Assembly (NCBI GenBank): GCA_964431685.1
Contig: CAYSLA010000218.1
Span: 1 to 5,054 of the forward strand
Direction of reading: 5' to 3'
Origin: CAYSLA01 sp964431685
Lineage (GTDB): Bacteria; Armatimonadota; UBA5829
Length of the DNA stretch: 5,054 nucleotides
Both the position numbers and the translations under genes were made by a program. This document shows positions 5,033 to 5,054 of the stretch, piece by piece. Within the stretch, counting starts at the first letter, position 1, and each line of letters opens with the position of its first letter. The notes beneath the pieces are model-generated. The model saw nothing but the letters and a program-made list of their open reading frames with translations. It did no database searches and was not told where the DNA came from.

Positions 5033-5054
5033 TATGGTATGGTGTAGGGCAGGA
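4999..5054. other. Anomalous AT-rich tail with a 12-bp palindrome at its junction
   Basis: AGCACTAGTGCT (4999-5010) is a perfect palindrome, exactly where porin similarity ends. The following 44 bases are about 40% GC, contain runs such as AGTATGGTATGGTG and have no recognisable coding content, unlike the GC-richer gene before it. This fits a misassembled or low-quality contig end, or an insertion junction. Confidence 0.5.

Noticed and set aside
1..5054. CRISPR array, tRNA or rRNA genes, insertion sequence, toxin-antitoxin or defence genes
   Set aside because: No regularly spaced repeats with spacers, no tRNA-like folds or rRNA stretches noticed, and no transposase, nuclease or toxin-like product on either strand.

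Overview
The window looks like chromosomal DNA of a diderm (outer-membrane) bacterium of moderate to high GC, probably a metagenomic contig. The best clue is the gene at the right end: a signal peptide, one S-layer-homology (SLH) domain, a coiled coil and the start of a porin barrel. That architecture is known from lineages that tether the outer membrane through SLH domains (Armatimonadota, Deinococcota, Cyanobacteria, Negativicutes). An Armatimonadota-like or candidate-phylum host is my guess only. Three of the five genes appear to start with TTG.

Layout. (1) 1-2264, minus strand: a two-gene nucleotide-sugar operon. It reads from a strong extended -10 promoter into a short SDR-type sugar-nucleotide 4,6-dehydratase (RfbG-like) and then, after a single amber codon in the same frame, into RfbH/E1, the PLP and [2Fe-2S] CDP-4-keto-6-deoxyglucose 3-dehydrase. 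RfbH is cut by the left edge of the window. The pair points to CDP-3,6-dideoxyhexose synthesis for a surface glycan. (2) 2265-2496: a non-coding spacer with small hairpins, a short direct repeat and a perfect GC palindrome, resembling a dispersed intergenic repeat. (3) 2497-3183, plus strand: an orphan class I SAM-dependent methyltransferase. (4) 3210-3893, minus strand: an OmpR/PhoB-type response regulator with no kinase beside it, convergent with the methyltransferase across a small hairpin. (5) 3894-4159: a divergent regulatory region with a good promoter for the regulator, three TGCA elements at exact 11-bp spacing against its -35 box, and a separate 17-bp inverted repeat on the side facing the porin gene. 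(6) 4160-5032, plus strand: the SLH porin, whose homology stops abruptly at about residue 282, after which the DNA turns AT-rich up to the window end.

The genes share a cell-envelope theme: surface sugar synthesis, an outer-membrane porin, and a response regulator divergent from that porin. I see no CRISPR array, tRNA, rRNA, insertion sequence or phage gene, and no clear evidence of a wholly new system. The observations most worth following are the apparently leaderless promoter, the 11-bp-phased repeats at the regulator promoter, the in-frame single-stop junction between the two sugar genes, and the anomalous porin 3' end.
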